27,011 bases of DNA from an uncultured Lachnobacterium sp. (GCA_900552085.1 URYB01000004.1:1-27011); one strand, 5' to 3'; positions 14,440-22,738 are shown, counted from the stretch's first letter. Numbers and translations: made by a program. Notes: a model not told the origin generated them from the sequence alone.

Positions 14440-15285
14440 ATGAAGATATATGGAGAAATTGCAAAAGTAAGAGAGACAGTAAAAGCATGGAAAGCACAGG
14501 GCCTTACCGTTGGATTCGTACCGACGATGGGATATCTGCATGAGGGACATAAGAGCCTGATCGATGCTGCCAGAAAAGAAAATGACCGTGTGGTTGTAAG
14601 CATTTTCGTAAATCCAATGCAGTTCGGACCGAAGGAAGATCTGGCAAGTTACCCGAGAGACCTCGACAAGGATGCAAAGCTTTGTGAGGCAGCAGGCGTG
14701 GATGTGATTTTTCATCCGGAACCGGAAGAGATGTACACACCACAGTTTTGTTCTTATGTGGATATGAATGGACTGACAACCGAACTTTGTGGAAAAACCA
14801 GACCGACACATTTCCGCGGTGTGCAGACAGTCGTATTGAAGTTGTTCCATATCGTAACACCGGACCGTGCATATTTTGGTCAGAAGGATGCACAGCAGCT
14901 TGCAGTCATCAAGCGCATGGTTACGGATCTTAATGTTGATGTCCAGATCATCGGATGCCCAATCATCCGCGAGGAGGACGGTCTTGCAAAAAGCTCCAGA
15001 AATACATATCTGAATGCAGAAGAGCGCAAGGCAGCACTGGTACTGAGCCGCAGCCTGAAACTTGGAAAAGAACTTGTTGAAAAAGGCGAAAAGAGTGCGG
15101 AAGCTTTGAAGAAAGTGATTACAGCGGAAATCGAAAAAGAACCTCTGGCAAAAATTGATTATGTGGAAGTCGTTGACTTTGACACCATCACACCAACCGA
15201 AACAATTGGACAGTCCGTTCTTGTTGCAATCGCTGTTTACATTGGAAAAACGAGACTCATTGACAACTTTATCGTGGAGGCTTAG
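14440..15285 (+). CDS. panC: Pantoate-beta-alanine ligase (pantothenate synthetase)
   Basis: PanC joins pantoate and beta-alanine with ATP, through pantoyl-adenylate, to form pantothenate. The 281 residues match the family. The nucleotide-binding HIGH-type motif is H34-E-G-H37 within VPTMGYLHEGHKSL. FVNPMQFGPKEDL, YFGQKDAQQL and the KMSKS-like loop KSSRNTYL follow. The ATG at 14440 has AAAGGAG seven bases upstream. A longer in-frame start at 14365 would translate both hairpins and is rejected. PanD follows after three bases. Confidence 0.97.
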   Translation: MKIYGEIAKVRETVKAWKAQGLTVGFVPTMGYLHEGHKSLIDAARKENDRVVVSIFVNPMQFGPKEDLASYPRDLDKDAKLCEAAGVDVIFHPEPEEMYTPQFCSYVDMNGLTTELCGKTRPTHFRGVQTVVLKLFHIVTPDRAYFGQKDAQQLAVIKRMVTDLNVDVQIIGCPIIREEDGLAKSSRNTYLNAEERKAALVLSRSLKLGKELVEKGEKSAEALKKVITAEIEKEPLAKIDYVEVVDFDTITPTETIGQSVLVAIAVYIGKTRLIDNFIVEA

Positions 15286-15288
15286 CAT

Positions 15289-15681
15289 ATGACATATACA
15301 ATGTTGAAAGGTAAAATTCATCGCGCAGTAGTCAAGCAGGCAGACTTAAATTATGTGGGAAGTATTACGGTGGATACCGAATTGCTTGAAGCTGCAGGAA
15401 TTATGGAATACGAACTTGTCCAGATCGTGGATGTGGAGAATGGAAACCGCTTTGAAACCTACACAATCGCAGGTGAGCCGGGTTCCGGTATGATCTGTCT
15501 GAACGGTGCTGCGGCAAGACAGGTGGCGGTGGGGGATCATGTGATTCTCATGTGCTATGCACAGATGACACCGGAGGAAGCAAAACAGCACAAACCGAAA
15601 GTTGTTTTTGTGGATGAGGAAAATCATATTTCCAAGATGACGAACTACGAAAAGCATGGAAAGATTGCAGAGGATATGTAA
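15289..15681 (+). CDS. panD: Aspartate 1-decarboxylase (PanD)
   Basis: PanD makes beta-alanine from aspartate with a pyruvoyl group formed by self-cleavage. The cleavage site G24-S25 is seen in YVGSITVD. K9 (GKIHRA) and the Y/T-rich middle (ETYTIAGEPGSG, NGAAARQVAVGD) are typical, and the length of 130 residues is normal. GGAGG at 15276-15280, inside the end of panC, serves its start. With panG, panB and panC it completes the route from ketoisovalerate and aspartate to pantothenate. In this class of organisms maturation may not need a separate PanZ factor, none of which is seen. Confidence 0.96.
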   Translation: MTYTMLKGKIHRAVVKQADLNYVGSITVDTELLEAAGIMEYELVQIVDVENGNRFETYTIAGEPGSGMICLNGAAARQVAVGDHVILMCYAQMTPEEAKQHKPKVVFVDEENHISKMTNYEKHGKIAEDM

Positions 15682-16090
15682 AAGAATAACGGAAGATCTC
15701 TATTTATGGAGATGGGCATTGCTTGTGCTGCTCGTGTATGGCTGCGTGACGCAGATTGTATTTGGCACGATTTGTCCGTTTGTGGTATTCAGTGGTTTCC
15801 CCTGTCCGGCATGCGGACTGACCAGAGGGGTATGTGCGATACTTACCGGACACTGGAAGATGGCAGCAGCATATAACATCACTGCATTTTTGTGGCTGCC
15901 CGCACTCATCTGGTTCTGCGTTATGCGCTATATTGTTGGGAAAAATAAAGTCTGCTGGGAGCCGTTTTTTATCGTGATTGCGATCATTACCATTCTTTAT
16001 TATATCTATCGTATGAAGATGTGCTTTCCGGGAAATCCTCCGATGTGCTATCAGGCGAAAAATGTCGTGACATGGCTTTTGCATATGTGA
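15656..16090 (+). CDS. DUF2752 family membrane protein
   Basis: This 144-residue protein has three or four membrane segments (about 20-36, 72-92, 100-118). The signature of DUF2752 is C40-P-F then C50-P-A-C53-G-L-T-R, followed by the G-H-W-x-x-A-x-x-x-N motif. The cysteines suggest metal or disulfide chemistry at the membrane face. The family has no known function. It starts 26 bases inside panD in another frame, with no good ribosome site, so translation probably depends on panD. The link to pantothenate may be accidental. Confidence 0.82.
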   Translation: MERLQRICKRITEDLYLWRWALLVLLVYGCVTQIVFGTICPFVVFSGFPCPACGLTRGVCAILTGHWKMAAAYNITAFLWLPALIWFCVMRYIVGKNKVCWEPFFIVIAIITILYYIYRMKMCFPGNPPMCYQAKNVVTWLLHM

Positions 16091-16096
16091 TATACT
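16067..16096 (+). promoter_or_regulatory. Promoter of the zinc-ribbon gene
   Basis: GTGACA (16067-16072) and TATACT (16091-16096) are 18 bases apart, inside and just past the end of the DUF2752 gene. The coding start is 42 bases further on. Confidence 0.5.
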
Positions 16097-16138
16097 GTAA
16101 AAGAAGTTTATCAACATAAGTTTTAGGAGGAAATGAAA

Positions 16139-16576
16139 ATGTTTTGTACAAATTGTGGAACAGACAACAATAATGGTGAAACAAACTGCAAAAACTGTGG
16201 TGCACCATTAGCAGGGGCAGACAACAATGCTGCATTCAACAATGGCTCTTATGCATACAACCAGCAGGGAGCAGGAACATATGGAAATCAGCCATATATG
16301 AACAACAATATGGGGTTTGATGAGAATTCAATTCCGGAAGAATATCGTCCAATCAGTATGTGGGGATATTTTGGATATCAGATTCTGTTTGCAATTCCAT
16401 GTGTTGGTCTGATCATGTTACTGGTATTCTCATTTGGAGGAACCAAGAATAAGAACTTAAAGAACTTTGCAAGATCTTATTTCTGCATGCTGATCATCGG
16501 AGTTATTCTGGTAGCAATTGTTGTGGCAATTGGTGGTGTTGGCTTTTTGTCAAGCGTAAGCAATGGCTATTACTAA
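16139..16576 (+). CDS. Zinc-ribbon membrane protein
   Basis: This 145-residue protein begins with a zinc ribbon, C3-x2-C6 and C17-x2-C20. A N/G/Y-rich disordered linker follows (about residues 25-70), then two membrane segments (about 78-100 and 118-140) with the basic loop GGTKNKNLKNFARS between them. Such proteins are common and unassigned in Clostridia. The ribbon presumably faces the cytoplasm. AGGAGG (16125-16130) is eight bases before ATG 16139 but only two before the in-frame ATG at 16133, so the shorter form is chosen. A terminator follows. Confidence 0.8.
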   Translation: MFCTNCGTDNNNGETNCKNCGAPLAGADNNAAFNNGSYAYNQQGAGTYGNQPYMNNNMGFDENSIPEEYRPISMWGYFGYQILFAIPCVGLIMLLVFSFGGTKNKNLKNFARSYFCMLIIGVILVAIVVAIGGVGFLSSVSNGYY

Positions 16577-16609
16577 TTCGTTAGCAAACATATAAAAGAA
16601 AGCAAAATG

Positions 16610-16660
16610 TGAGATTCGTATCTTCTTTAAGGATAGAGGGAGTGCGAATCTCATTTTATT
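16610..16660 (+). terminator. Intrinsic terminator after the zinc-ribbon gene
   Basis: TGAGATTCG (16610-16618) pairs with CGAATCTCA (16645-16653), and TTTTATTTAT follows. The 26-base loop holds a small inner hairpin (TATC with GATA). Confidence 0.75.
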
Positions 16661-16679
16661 TATACGAAGATGTGTGGTC

Positions 16680-16708
16680 TTGAATGAATTTTTGGAATCA
16701 GTTATAAT
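16680..16708 (+). promoter_or_regulatory. Promoter of the YhfC-EamA-CysE unit
   Basis: TTGAAT (16680-16685) and a perfect TATAAT (16703-16708) are spaced by 17 bases. Three genes follow in close order without a terminator. Confidence 0.75.
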
Positions 16709-16772
16709 GGGGCTTATAGCATTTGCCCGTTGAAAACATGTGTGAGGCAGATACAAAAGAAAGGAAGACAAA

Positions 16773-17579
16773 ATGGATTTAGGTCATGTATCCGTGGTGA
16801 GTATCATTGGAATGATCGTTTCAATGCTCATTGCGATTGGATTACCCGTATTTTTGATGCTTTTTGTGCGAAAAAAGGAAAAAGCACAGATTAATTTCTT
16901 CTTTATAGGTGCGGCAGTATTTGTACTGGCAGCATTGTTCTTAGAGCAGTCCTGTCATGCACTGGTGTTTAGTGCAGCCGGGGATGTCCTGAAAGGAAAT
17001 GTATTTCTTTATGCTTTGTATAGCGGACTTGCAGCAGCCGTGTTTGAAGAGACCGGTCGGCTCATTGCGATGAATACATTTTCAAAGAGACAGAAAGTAC
17101 GGTTGAATGATGCCAATGCGTTTATGTATGGAATCGGTCATGGGGGCGCAGAGTCTATTCTTTTGATTGGTATTACCTGTATCAACAATCTTACGACTTC
17201 GATCATGATCAACAGTGGTTCGATCGAAACGACACTGAAAGCTTTGGATGCAAAGACGCAGAGTACAGCACTGAGCAGTATCAAAGCATTGTGGACGACA
17301 GCACCATACGAATTTTATCTGGCAGGCGTGGAACGTATTTTTGCCATTGCAATTCAGATCGCATTATCCATGCTTATGTATACAGCAATTCGCTACGGAA
17401 AGAAATGGCTTATTGCTCTGGCATTTGAAATTCATTTCATTGTCGATTTCGTGACAGTGCTCGCAGGAAACTTTTTAGATAATATTTTGACCGAATTATT
17501 AGTCGGAATCCTTGCTGCTATGGTATGTTATGTGACCTATATGATCTGGAAACGATGTTCGCAGGAACAGCAGGCATAG
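16773..17579 (+). CDS. YhfC-family glutamic-type intramembrane protease
   Basis: This 268-residue protein has about seven membrane segments. The family motifs fall in the membrane: E92-E93-x-x-R (FEETGR), GIGHGGAE with H123 and E127, GVERIFA with E187, and EIHFIVDF with H221. These correspond to the catalytic glutamate and histidine positions of CAAX-protease-like (CPBP) enzymes to which YhfC is related. The substrate is unknown. AAAGGAAG precedes the ATG. The EamA gene follows after 24 bases. Confidence 0.85.
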   Translation: MDLGHVSVVSIIGMIVSMLIAIGLPVFLMLFVRKKEKAQINFFFIGAAVFVLAALFLEQSCHALVFSAAGDVLKGNVFLYALYSGLAAAVFEETGRLIAMNTFSKRQKVRLNDANAFMYGIGHGGAESILLIGITCINNLTTSIMINSGSIETTLKALDAKTQSTALSSIKALWTTAPYEFYLAGVERIFAIAIQIALSMLMYTAIRYGKKWLIALAFEIHFIVDFVTVLAGNFLDNILTELLVGILAAMVCYVTYMIWKRCSQEQQA

Positions 17580-17603
17580 ACAGCAGAGAGAGGATTTGAT
17601 TTT

Positions 17604-18533
17604 ATGAGTACACAATTAAGGCATTCCCTGTTGCTGCTTTTGACAGCACTCATCTGGGGCGTGGCATTTGTGGCGCAGAGTGTCGGAATGGATTATGTAG
17701 GGCCGTTTACTTTTACTGCCTCCCGTTCTCTGATCGGTGCGGCAGTACTTCTGCCGGTCATCTGGTTTCGGACAAGAAAAGAAACCGCTGTGGGGACCGA
17801 ACAGAAGAGGCCTGAAGTGGATAAGCACAAGAAGAAAAATTTGCTGGTGGGTGGAATCATTTGCGGAGTATTCCTTTGTATCGCCACCAACCTGCAGCAG
17901 ATTGGATTGCAGTACAGCACGGTCGGTAAGTCGGGATTTGTGACAGCCATGTATATTGTGCTGGTACCGATTCTTGGAATTTTTCTCCACAAGGGAATTG
18001 ATATACGAAAAGTGATTTCCGTGGTACTGGCGGTGTGTGGACTGTATCTGCTTTGTATGACCGGTGGAAACTTTTCAATTGGAAAAGGCGATATTTTTAC
18101 AATTTTATGTGCATTGGCATTTTCTTTACAGATTCTGTCGGTAGATCATTTTGCACCGAAAGTGGATTGTGTGAAACTGGCAAGTCTACAGTTTCTGGTT
18201 TGTGGAATCTGTTCCTGTGTGCCGATGCTATTGTTTGAACATCCGCATTTCGCGCAACTTGCGGCGGCATGGATGCCGATTTTATATGCAGGTATTCTTT
18301 CCAACGGCGTGGCTTATACCTTACAGATTGTTGCACAGAAAGGATTAAATCCAACCGTTGCATCGTTGATTATGAGTTTAGAGTCCGTAATTTCGGTGTT
18401 GGCTGGATGGATCATTTTACATCAGACACTGACAAAAAGAGAATTGGTCGGATGTGTATTTATGTTTGCTGCGATTATTATTGTGCAGTTAAAACCCGGA
18501 GAAGATGGAGGTTATCATGAAGAATATAATTGA
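17604..18533 (+). CDS. DMT-superfamily transporter, EamA type
   Basis: This 309-residue protein has ten membrane segments in two EamA repeats. The first opens with LLLTALIWGVAFVAQSVGMD and contains the ASRSLIGA motif. The second has FSLQILSVDHFAP and ends in ASLIMSLESVISVLAG. A charged, K/R-rich loop (residues 55-78) splits the first repeat. The namesake EamA/YdeD of E. coli exports O-acetylserine and cysteine pathway metabolites. Here the next gene, serine acetyltransferase, starts 17 bases before this one ends, which points to the same substrate. That is an inference from context. Confidence 0.87.
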   Translation: MSTQLRHSLLLLLTALIWGVAFVAQSVGMDYVGPFTFTASRSLIGAAVLLPVIWFRTRKETAVGTEQKRPEVDKHKKKNLLVGGIICGVFLCIATNLQQIGLQYSTVGKSGFVTAMYIVLVPILGIFLHKGIDIRKVISVVLAVCGLYLLCMTGGNFSIGKGDIFTILCALAFSLQILSVDHFAPKVDCVKLASLQFLVCGICSCVPMLLFEHPHFAQLAAAWMPILYAGILSNGVAYTLQIVAQKGLNPTVASLIMSLESVISVLAGWIILHQTLTKRELVGCVFMFAAIIIVQLKPGEDGGYHEEYN

Positions 18534-19467
18534 ACGTGAAGTAGATGGAATATTGACAGACATACTGGATGATTATAAAAAGGAGCGTGCAATCGATAAA
18601 AATGATATTTATAATCAGCCGGACAAAAATGAGATTATTGCAATTTTAGATCATTTGCTGGCAATTGTTTATCCGGGATTTTTCCGGGAAAAAAGCCATA
18701 AAATTTATAATCTTAGCCATACAGTTTCCACATTGATCGAGGATGTACTGTTCCATCTGAATAAGCAGATTATGGTCGTGATGAAATACACGAAAGCATT
18801 TTCGGAGGAGCAGGAGGAAGAATTGGAAGAGTTCGCACAGAATGCATCGGTTGCTTTCCTTAAGACGATTCCAAAAATCCGTGAGTATCTGGATACGGAT
18901 CTGCAGGCGGCTTTGGACGGAGATCCGGCGGCAAGCAGCAAGGAAGAAATCATATTCTCTTACCCGGGACTGTATGCAATTACTGTATATCGCCTTGCGC
19001 ATGAACTGTTTCTGCTGAAAGTGCCGCTCATTCCGCGTATGATGACTGAGCATGCACACAGTAAAACCGGAATTGATATTCATCCAGGTGCAACCATTGG
19101 AAAATATTTCTTTATCGATCATGGTACCGGTATTGTTGTCGGTGAGACAACGGTGATCGGTGAGCATGTAAAACTGTATCAAGGTGTAACACTCGGTGCT
19201 TTGTCTACCAAGGGTGGACAGAAACTGCGCCATGTGAGACGTCATCCAACCATTTGCGACAATGTAACGATTTACTCAGGGGCATCCATCCTTGGTGGAA
19301 ATACCGTGATTGAAGAGGGCGTTGTTGTAGGTGGAAATGCTTTTATTACGAAGTCTGTCAGCAAGGGAACAAAAGTCAGTGTAAAGAATCAGGAACTGAT
19401 ATATCACAGTGATGATGAGTCATTGCATCAGGCGGAACAGGACGAGTCCTGGTTTTACGTTATTTAA
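18517..19467 (+). CDS. cysE: Serine O-acetyltransferase (EpsC/CysE type)
   Basis: The enzyme makes O-acetylserine from serine and acetyl-CoA, the first step to cysteine. The 316 residues have a helical N-terminal half and a left-handed beta-helix of hexapeptide repeats (GIDIHPGATIG to VVVGGNAFI). D201-H202 in IDHGTGIVVGE and H243 in VRRHPTI are the catalytic residues. The length, larger than E. coli CysE, fits the EpsC type of Firmicutes. The chain ends in isoleucine (WFYVI), as required for docking into cysteine synthase. ATG 18517 has GGAGG five bases upstream; the ATG at 18505 has a poorer site. It overlaps the transporter gene by 17 bases. Confidence 0.94.
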   Translation: MKNIIEREVDGILTDILDDYKKERAIDKNDIYNQPDKNEIIAILDHLLAIVYPGFFREKSHKIYNLSHTVSTLIEDVLFHLNKQIMVVMKYTKAFSEEQEEELEEFAQNASVAFLKTIPKIREYLDTDLQAALDGDPAASSKEEIIFSYPGLYAITVYRLAHELFLLKVPLIPRMMTEHAHSKTGIDIHPGATIGKYFFIDHGTGIVVGETTVIGEHVKLYQGVTLGALSTKGGQKLRHVRRHPTICDNVTIYSGASILGGNTVIEEGVVVGGNAFITKSVSKGTKVSVKNQELIYHSDDESLHQAEQDESWFYVI

Positions 19468-19489
19468 TGGTAATAGTTCCATCATTTCA

Positions 19490-19519
19490 TTGTACATGAA
19501 GGATAATGTATGATAAAAT
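19490..19519 (+). promoter_or_regulatory. Candidate promoter of the SseB-family gene
   Basis: TTGTAC (19490-19495) and TAAAAT (19514-19519) are separated by 18 bases. The ribosome site TAGGAGAG and the start codon lie 40-55 bases on. Confidence 0.5.
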
Positions 19520-19575
19520 AATGAAGTATGCGATACAGCATACAGAATATGGTGTGGGTTTAGGAGAGTTAACAC

Positions 19576-20538
19576 ATGATTGACAAGAAAAAATTAAAAG
19601 ACGCAATAAATAATAATCAAAAAGCAGCGCAGAATGGACCAACAGATCCAAATATGACAATTGATGTCAAAAATGAAGAACTTGAAGCGCAGATTAAAGT
19701 ATATACAAAGGAGAAAACCGGTGACAATTTAAATCAGCTCATCGAAATCGCCCGCAAATGCAGACTTCTGGTACCGGCAAATATCAATGAACAGAAGCAG
19801 CCGGTTCCATGTCTGATCAACAGTCAGGAGAATGGTCTGTTTTTCCCGGCATATACATCCAAGGAACAGATTCCACAGGAACCAAGAAGTGAGGCAGTTA
19901 TCAATATGCCATATCTGGCAATCAATGAGCTTGCATGCCGACAGGCAGAGAACATCGGAGGAATTGTGATCAATCCGTTTACGGACAATCTGGTGTTCAA
20001 AATGCCTTTGGTAAAGCGGATCGATGAAGTGGAAAAGGGGCGCAGAAATCCGAAAGTAAAAACAATGCAGATGACACCGGAACAGTATGTGTTGTTCGAG
20101 CGTAAACAGTTCGAGTTTGGTTTCCTGCCGAAACGTTTCTTCGAAAGTGGAAAAAAGGTAATGGAAGAACTGGGCGAGAAAAAAGAAGAATACATTGACC
20201 AGTTATTTGAAGAGTCTTATCAGCAGAAACGTATGTATCCATATCTGCCGGAAGATTTTTCTGTTATGGTTTTGAATATTTCGGATGATCTGACAATTGC
20301 CCGTGTCGATTTACCAAGTCGTGAGATGGGAGTTCCGTCATGCTATCGTATCTACCTTGCATGGGATGAAAAGGAAGAGAAGGGACGCTATATGACCATT
20401 GAAAAGACAAAAGATGCAGGAAGCAATCTTTTGGGAGAGATGGGAAGTGACTGGAAGCATATCGATCATGGTCAGGCTCCGGTAGAAGGCGCAGAGCTAC
20501 AGACCATTCGTGATATCTTAGAAGAAAAATTGTCATAA
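19576..20538 (+). CDS. SseB-family protein
   Basis: This 320-residue protein has the SseB N-terminal domain at about residues 35-140. It is marked by LLVPANI, GLFFPAYTSKEQI, MPYLAINELA and IVINPFTDNLVFKMPLV. A charged linker and the SseB C-terminal domain follow (RMYPYLPEDFSVMVLNISD, CYRIYLAWDEKEEKGRYMTI). SseB was named as an enhancer of serine sensitivity in E. coli, but its molecular role is unclear. It is cytosolic, with no signal or membrane segment. It stands alone behind its own promoter and faces the ybaK gene with only two bases between the stop codons. Confidence 0.82.
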   Translation: MIDKKKLKDAINNNQKAAQNGPTDPNMTIDVKNEELEAQIKVYTKEKTGDNLNQLIEIARKCRLLVPANINEQKQPVPCLINSQENGLFFPAYTSKEQIPQEPRSEAVINMPYLAINELACRQAENIGGIVINPFTDNLVFKMPLVKRIDEVEKGRRNPKVKTMQMTPEQYVLFERKQFEFGFLPKRFFESGKKVMEELGEKKEEYIDQLFEESYQQKRMYPYLPEDFSVMVLNISDDLTIARVDLPSREMGVPSCYRIYLAWDEKEEKGRYMTIEKTKDAGSNLLGEMGSDWKHIDHGQAPVEGAELQTIRDILEEKLS

Positions 20539-20540
20539 TT

Positions 20541-21023
20541 TTATTTGGCAAGAATCGGGGCAAACGATGCACGAACAACCTTTGCAAGATCCTGCGGGTT
20601 GAGTGCAATCGTGGTTCCGATGCGGCCACCGCTGATATACATTTTATCGAATTGTTCGGCAGATTCGTCGATGACGGTTGGAAACGCTTTTTTCATACCG
20701 AGTGGACTGCAGCCGCCACGGACATAACCGGTAATGGTGGTAAGATCCTTGACGTGGATCATCTCGACGGATTTTTCTCCGACAGACCGGGCAGCAGCTT
20801 TTAAGTCTACTTCCTCAGCAATCGGAATGACAAATACATAGTATTGTTTGCTTTTTCCCTGCATGACAAGCGTTTTGTACGTCTGTTCGGCAGGAGCACC
20901 TGTTTTTTCGATGGTATGCATGCCGTCAATAAATTCATCGCATTCATAATTGATCAGTTCATATTCTATTTTGTTGCGCTCTAAGATGCGCACAGCGTTT
21001 GTTTTTACTTCTTTTTTTCCCAT
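20541..21023 (-). CDS. ybaK: Cys-tRNA(Pro) deacylase, YbaK/EbsC family
   Basis: YbaK removes cysteine from mischarged tRNA(Pro), so protecting the accuracy of proline codons. The 160 residues are typical. The catalytic lysine is K50 in YKTLVMQG. The GxxxP-type loop is GGCSPLGMKK, and GGRIGTTIALNPQDL forms the conserved end. AGGAG lies 12 bases before the start, a long gap. A TATAAT box on the - strand (21099-21094) gives a likely promoter, overlapping the divergent promoter of the DUF308 gene. It converges with the SseB gene with no terminator between the stops. Confidence 0.93.
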   Translation of the reverse strand: MGKKEVKTNAVRILERNKIEYELINYECDEFIDGMHTIEKTGAPAEQTYKTLVMQGKSKQYYVFVIPIAEEVDLKAAARSVGEKSVEMIHVKDLTTITGYVRGGCSPLGMKKAFPTVIDESAEQFDKMYISGGRIGTTIALNPQDLAKVVRASFAPILAK

Positions 21024-21117
21024 ATATGTTTGATACTCCTATATGATAAGTTTTTATGCATCCTCGAAAGGCGGCATTTCTGTTTCGCCACTCATTATAG
21101 CAAATTCACAAGAAAAG

Positions 21118-21146
21118 TTGAACTGGAAATGCAGAAATGTTATAAT
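21118..21146 (+). promoter_or_regulatory. Promoter of the DUF308-TetR operon
   Basis: TTGAAC (21118-21123) and a perfect TATAAT (21141-21146) are spaced by 17 bases. The -35 region is shared back to back with the ybaK promoter. Confidence 0.75.
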
Positions 21147-21189
21147 AAATGTCGCTAAAAATGAAATAAACAGGTAAAGGAGCATGCAT

Positions 21190-21780
21190 ATGAAGGATTT
21201 TCTGAAACGAATCAAAGCGGATTTTCTGGCATCATCCATTTTATGTATCGTGCTGGGACTCATATTTATCATCTGCAATGATGGTGTGATCAATCTGATG
21301 GGAAGCGTGTTTGCCGTGATATTAATTATCATTGGTGCCGTATATGTGGGAAGCTTTTTCCTGAATTTTATTACCAATGGATTGTCCGTGCTTATGGGTG
21401 TGATTATACTCGCTGTGGGAATCTGGTTCCTCGTTCAGCCGGCAGTGATCGTAAGCCTGATTCCAATCGTACTTGGAGTTGTGCTTTTGTTCCATGGATT
21501 TCGTGCCATCAAAGAAACGATTGAGGCGAAGAAATTTGGATACGATGCCTGGGGTGCAGATCTGATTCTTGCAATCATCAGTCTGGTCTGCGGATTTATT
21601 TGTGTGTTTGATGCTTTTGGAGTGATGGAGAAAGCAACGATTGTTGTGGGAATCATCCTGATATATAATGGAGTCTCGAATATATGGATCTCATGCAGTG
21701 CGACCCGTGCTGCAAAAGATTTCGCCCGTCGTAATGCTACGGTGGATGTCAATTTTGTTGAGGACGATGATGATAAATGA
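21190..21780 (+). CDS. DUF308 (HdeD-like) membrane protein
   Basis: This 196-residue protein has six membrane segments in three pairs, as in HdeD: ASSILCIVLGLIFIICNDG, VIIIGAVYVGSFFLNF-type sequence, GVIILAVGIWFLVQP, IPIVLGVVLLFHGFRAI and two more. It ends in an acidic tail (VDVNFVEDDDD). HdeD takes part in acid resistance in E. coli; the role here is unknown. ATG 21190 has AAAGGAG seven bases upstream, while ATG 21184 would be one base away. The next gene overlaps it as ATGA. Confidence 0.87.
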   Translation: MKDFLKRIKADFLASSILCIVLGLIFIICNDGVINLMGSVFAVILIIIGAVYVGSFFLNFITNGLSVLMGVIILAVGIWFLVQPAVIVSLIPIVLGVVLLFHGFRAIKETIEAKKFGYDAWGADLILAIISLVCGFICVFDAFGVMEKATIVVGIILIYNGVSNIWISCSATRAAKDFARRNATVDVNFVEDDDDK

Positions 21781-22007
21781 GACAGATGGAATTTAAGATG
21801 GAACGACCTGGACTTACCAAGGTCGGAGATGAATTATCCGTTACAGAGGGAAAGCTTCCGACTTCCTATTATTACACAATTGAACATGCGATTGCCATGT
21901 CCGGAAATTATGCGGTGAGTGAGCGTCTCAAAAGCCGTAAAGGAACCGTTGTGGATGTGAAGGAGACGGAAAAAGGATACTTTGTAACCATGGAATTTGA
22001 TGAATAG
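21777..22007 (+). CDS. Hypothetical small protein, 76 residues
   Basis: The gene overlaps the end of the DUF308 gene by ATGA, so its translation is coupled. The product is soluble, basic at the front, and built of likely beta strands (GTVVDVKET, GYFVTMEFDE), with a central YYYTIEHAIAMSGNYAVSERLKS helix region. I recognise no named family. The position between a membrane protein and a regulator, with only 11 bases to the TetR gene, suggests a part in one response. It reads like a real conserved gene and not a chance frame. Confidence 0.72.
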   Translation: MRQMEFKMERPGLTKVGDELSVTEGKLPTSYYYTIEHAIAMSGNYAVSERLKSRKGTVVDVKETEKGYFVTMEFDE

Positions 22008-22018
22008 TAAGGTAAGAT

Positions 22019-22585
22019 ATGGCTACACAGAACAAAAACGATATTGACCAGTTGTTGGCAGACAGTTTAAAGCAGCTGGCATCCAAGAAGTTACTGGAAA
22101 AAATAACAATTAAAGAGATTACGGATCTGGCGGGAGTAATCCGGCCAACATTCTATAACCATTTTCAGGACAAATTTGAGCTGCTGGAGTGGATTATAAA
22201 CAAAGATCTGTTAGAGCCGATTCAGCCGCTGATTCGCAATGATATGTTTACGGAGGCGATGGTCCTTCTTTTTACCAATATTGAGAGAGACAAGGCTTTT
22301 TATTCCCATGTGGTCAAACTTGAGGGACCTGTCACATTTCACAGTATTGCGCGAAAATGCGTAAGAGAGGTACTTTTGTCAATTATCAGTGATCAGATGA
22401 CGGGAAAGGAATCGAAACACAAGTGGCTGACGCCAGAGGTCATTGCTTCATACTATGCAGAATCGCTTTGTTTTGCGGCAGAGACCTGGATCAACCAGAA
22501 CATGGTTCTGCCACCGAAAGAGATGGCGGAAGCCTATCAGTACATGATTTCCCGCTCGATGATGGACATGATCAAAGAACTATAG
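22019..22585 (+). CDS. TetR/AcrR family transcriptional regulator
   Basis: This 188-residue protein has the TetR DNA-binding fold in residues 8-55. Helix 2 is KITIKEITDLAGV, and the recognition helix is RPTFYNHFQDKFELLEWI. The C-terminal ligand domain is of the TetR_C type found in DhaS-like and related Firmicute regulators. Ligand and targets are unknown. It ends the DUF308 operon and directly precedes operator-like dyads and the MMPL exporter, which it most likely represses. Its own ribosome site is AAGGTAAG. Confidence 0.88.
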   Translation: MATQNKNDIDQLLADSLKQLASKKLLEKITIKEITDLAGVIRPTFYNHFQDKFELLEWIINKDLLEPIQPLIRNDMFTEAMVLLFTNIERDKAFYSHVVKLEGPVTFHSIARKCVREVLLSIISDQMTGKESKHKWLTPEVIASYYAESLCFAAETWINQNMVLPPKEMAEAYQYMISRSMMDMIKEL

Positions 22586-22607
22586 GATACATACAATTTC
22601 ACAGGAA

Positions 22608-22645
22608 TGTATAACAGAATATACAAATGCACACAATTGTATATT
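22608..22645. promoter_or_regulatory. Overlapping dyads, probable TetR operator
   Basis: TGTATA-acagaa-TATACA (22608-22625) is a perfect 6+6 dyad. Overlapping it, AATATACAA (22618-22626) and TTGTATATT (22637-22645) are exact complements ten bases apart. Both share the core TATACA. They lie between the TetR gene and the exporter gene, where a TetR-type repressor would bind. Confidence 0.65.
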
Positions 22646-22660
22646 ACATTGATACAGGAC

Positions 22661-22694
22661 AAAAAGATTGAATATTTTCATATTCAATCTTTTT
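22661..22694 (+). terminator. Perfect AT-rich hairpin before the MMPL gene
   Basis: AAAAAGATTGAATAT (22661-22675) and ATATTCAATCTTTTT (22680-22694) form a 15-bp stem with a TTTC loop and an A-tract/T-tract at its base. It is a likely terminator of the TetR operon, able to work in both directions, and possibly an attenuator of the exporter. Confidence 0.75.
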
Positions 22695-22738
22695 TCATAT
22701 GATAAGTCCGATGAAAAATATATAGGATGGTGAGCATT

